Shown: positions 63,523-64,000 of the stretch, in pieces
How the letters are laid out: the number at the start of each line of letters is the position of its first letter
Position numbering within the stretch: position 1 is the stretch's first letter
Assembly: GCA_051418055.1 (NCBI GenBank)
Contig: JBPRGH010000002.1
Span: forward strand, 1-64,000
Length of the DNA: 64,000 nt
From: JBPRGH01 sp051418055
GTDB taxonomy: Bacteria > Bacteroidota > Bacteroidia > Cytophagales > Cyclobacteriaceae
Direction of reading: 5' to 3'
Made by a program: the position numbers and the translations under genes
Notes under the pieces: generated by a model
Database searches by the model: none
Seen by the model: only the letters and a program-made list of their open reading frames with translations
Told to the model about the DNA's origin: nothing

Positions 63523-64000
63523 TTAATTCATCAGCTCGTTAAAAGTCAGTGAAATGTAATAAATAGCTCCTATATCCGGTCCTCCAAGGCTTTGAATGTA
63601 ATAGTTGTTAAAAAGATTTGATCCACCTAATTTAAGGATCGAACTTAAACCTTCGATCTTGTAACTTACCTGTGCATCTAAAGTGCTGTAGCTTGGTACT
63701 GGGCCAACAGCAAAAGAGGATTCCCATAAAAATGCATCCTGCCAACGGTAGGTAAGGTTAAAACCAAATTTATCCGTTAGCTTTCTGTTGCTGAATGAAA
63801 TATTAAATTTATGCTCCGGTGTATTGAAAGCGGTCAATCCATTTTCTATTTCATCATTAATCACATTCCAGTTATAATTTCCACTTAAAGTGTAATTTTT
63901 AGGAAAACTGTAGGTAAGGCCAAGGGCAGCACCTTGTGATGTAACTTCATCATCTTCATTTGTATATATCTGAATAGTATTACCTGTAAAACCACCATCT
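63523..64000 (-). CDS. C-terminal part of a TonB-dependent receptor (5' end outside the window)
   Basis: The frame stays open to the right edge; an apparent start at 63864 is an internal GTG. The visible 158 residues are alternating beta-barrel strands with the typical last segments LTYRWQDAF, YSTLDAQVSYKIEGLSSILK and GGSNLFNNYYIQSLGGPDIG. The protein ends in a YYISLTF-type strand followed by NELMN. SusC-type features cannot be judged from the C-terminus. A terminator follows. Confidence 0.87.
   Translation of the reverse strand, partial: DGGFTGNTIQIYTNEDDEVTSQGAALGLTYSFPKNYTLSGNYNWNVINDEIENGLTAFNTPEHKFNISFSNRKLTDKFGFNLTYRWQDAFLWESSFAVGPVPSYSTLDAQVSYKIEGLSSILKLGGSNLFNNYYIQSLGGPDIGAIYYISLTFNELMN

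Overview
The window is a 64 kb piece of a low-GC chromosome from the phylum Bacteroidota, most likely a marine or soil Cytophagales relative. The signs are two SusC/SusD pairs, proteins with type IX secretion (T9SS) sorting domains of both classes, a PorP/SprF protein, LytTR two-component genes, TAnnTTTG-type promoter elements and little use of Shine-Dalgarno sites. The genus is inferred from style only. I see no prophage, insertion sequence, integrase or CRISPR array. Most of the window is core chromosome with several accessory outer-membrane loci.

Layout. 0.2-16 kb: two SusC/SusD uptake systems flank a giant T9SS-exported zinc metalloprotease and a small lipoprotein. 16-19 kb: envelope sugar and lipid A genes (heptose epimerase, lpxB) with a QueD/PTPS gene, surrounded by GGTCNGACC palindromes. 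19-26 kb: small membrane proteins, then a gliding-type surface protein with a type B sorting domain, divergent from its probable PorP/SprF partner. 26-30.4 kb: a LytTR regulator, a kinase-like protein that has lost its histidine, a normal histidine kinase, and a protein made of 34-residue SDYY repeats. 30.5-36.2 kb: an M48 protease and a two-gene sugar-oxidation operon. 36.2-37 kb: tRNA-Val(GAC) with degenerate copies. 37-49 kb: ABC exporter, lipid and aminotransferase enzymes, OmpA, PspC, a TerB-like/J-domain/Lgt cluster, EamA, YebC and LuxE-like genes. 49-51 kb: a tiny lipoprotein, an NtrC-type regulator without a DNA-binding domain, and the RNase P RNA gene. 51-62 kb: the envelope gene tamB divergent from tsaD, then smpB, an NlpC/P60 hydrolase, an HNH nuclease and an AarF/UbiB kinase with a coiled-coil partner. 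62-64 kb: a fasciclin lipoprotein and the C-terminal part of a TonB-dependent receptor.

The most unusual signal is a set of short perfect or near-perfect palindromes placed inside structured RNA genes. In a duplicate of tRNA-Val the anticodon stem-loop has been exchanged for an 18-bp palindrome of the TCCCGA...TCGGGA type. Two palindromes of the same type, and two others, sit in the hairpins of the RNase P RNA. A separate palindrome family has entered the 3' end of lpxB and supplies the last residues of the protein. Also notable are the paired active and degenerate histidine kinases beside the SDYY-repeat protein, and a protein domain inserted inside an HYR domain.

All calls rest on reading the sequence and recalling family features; no database search was run.
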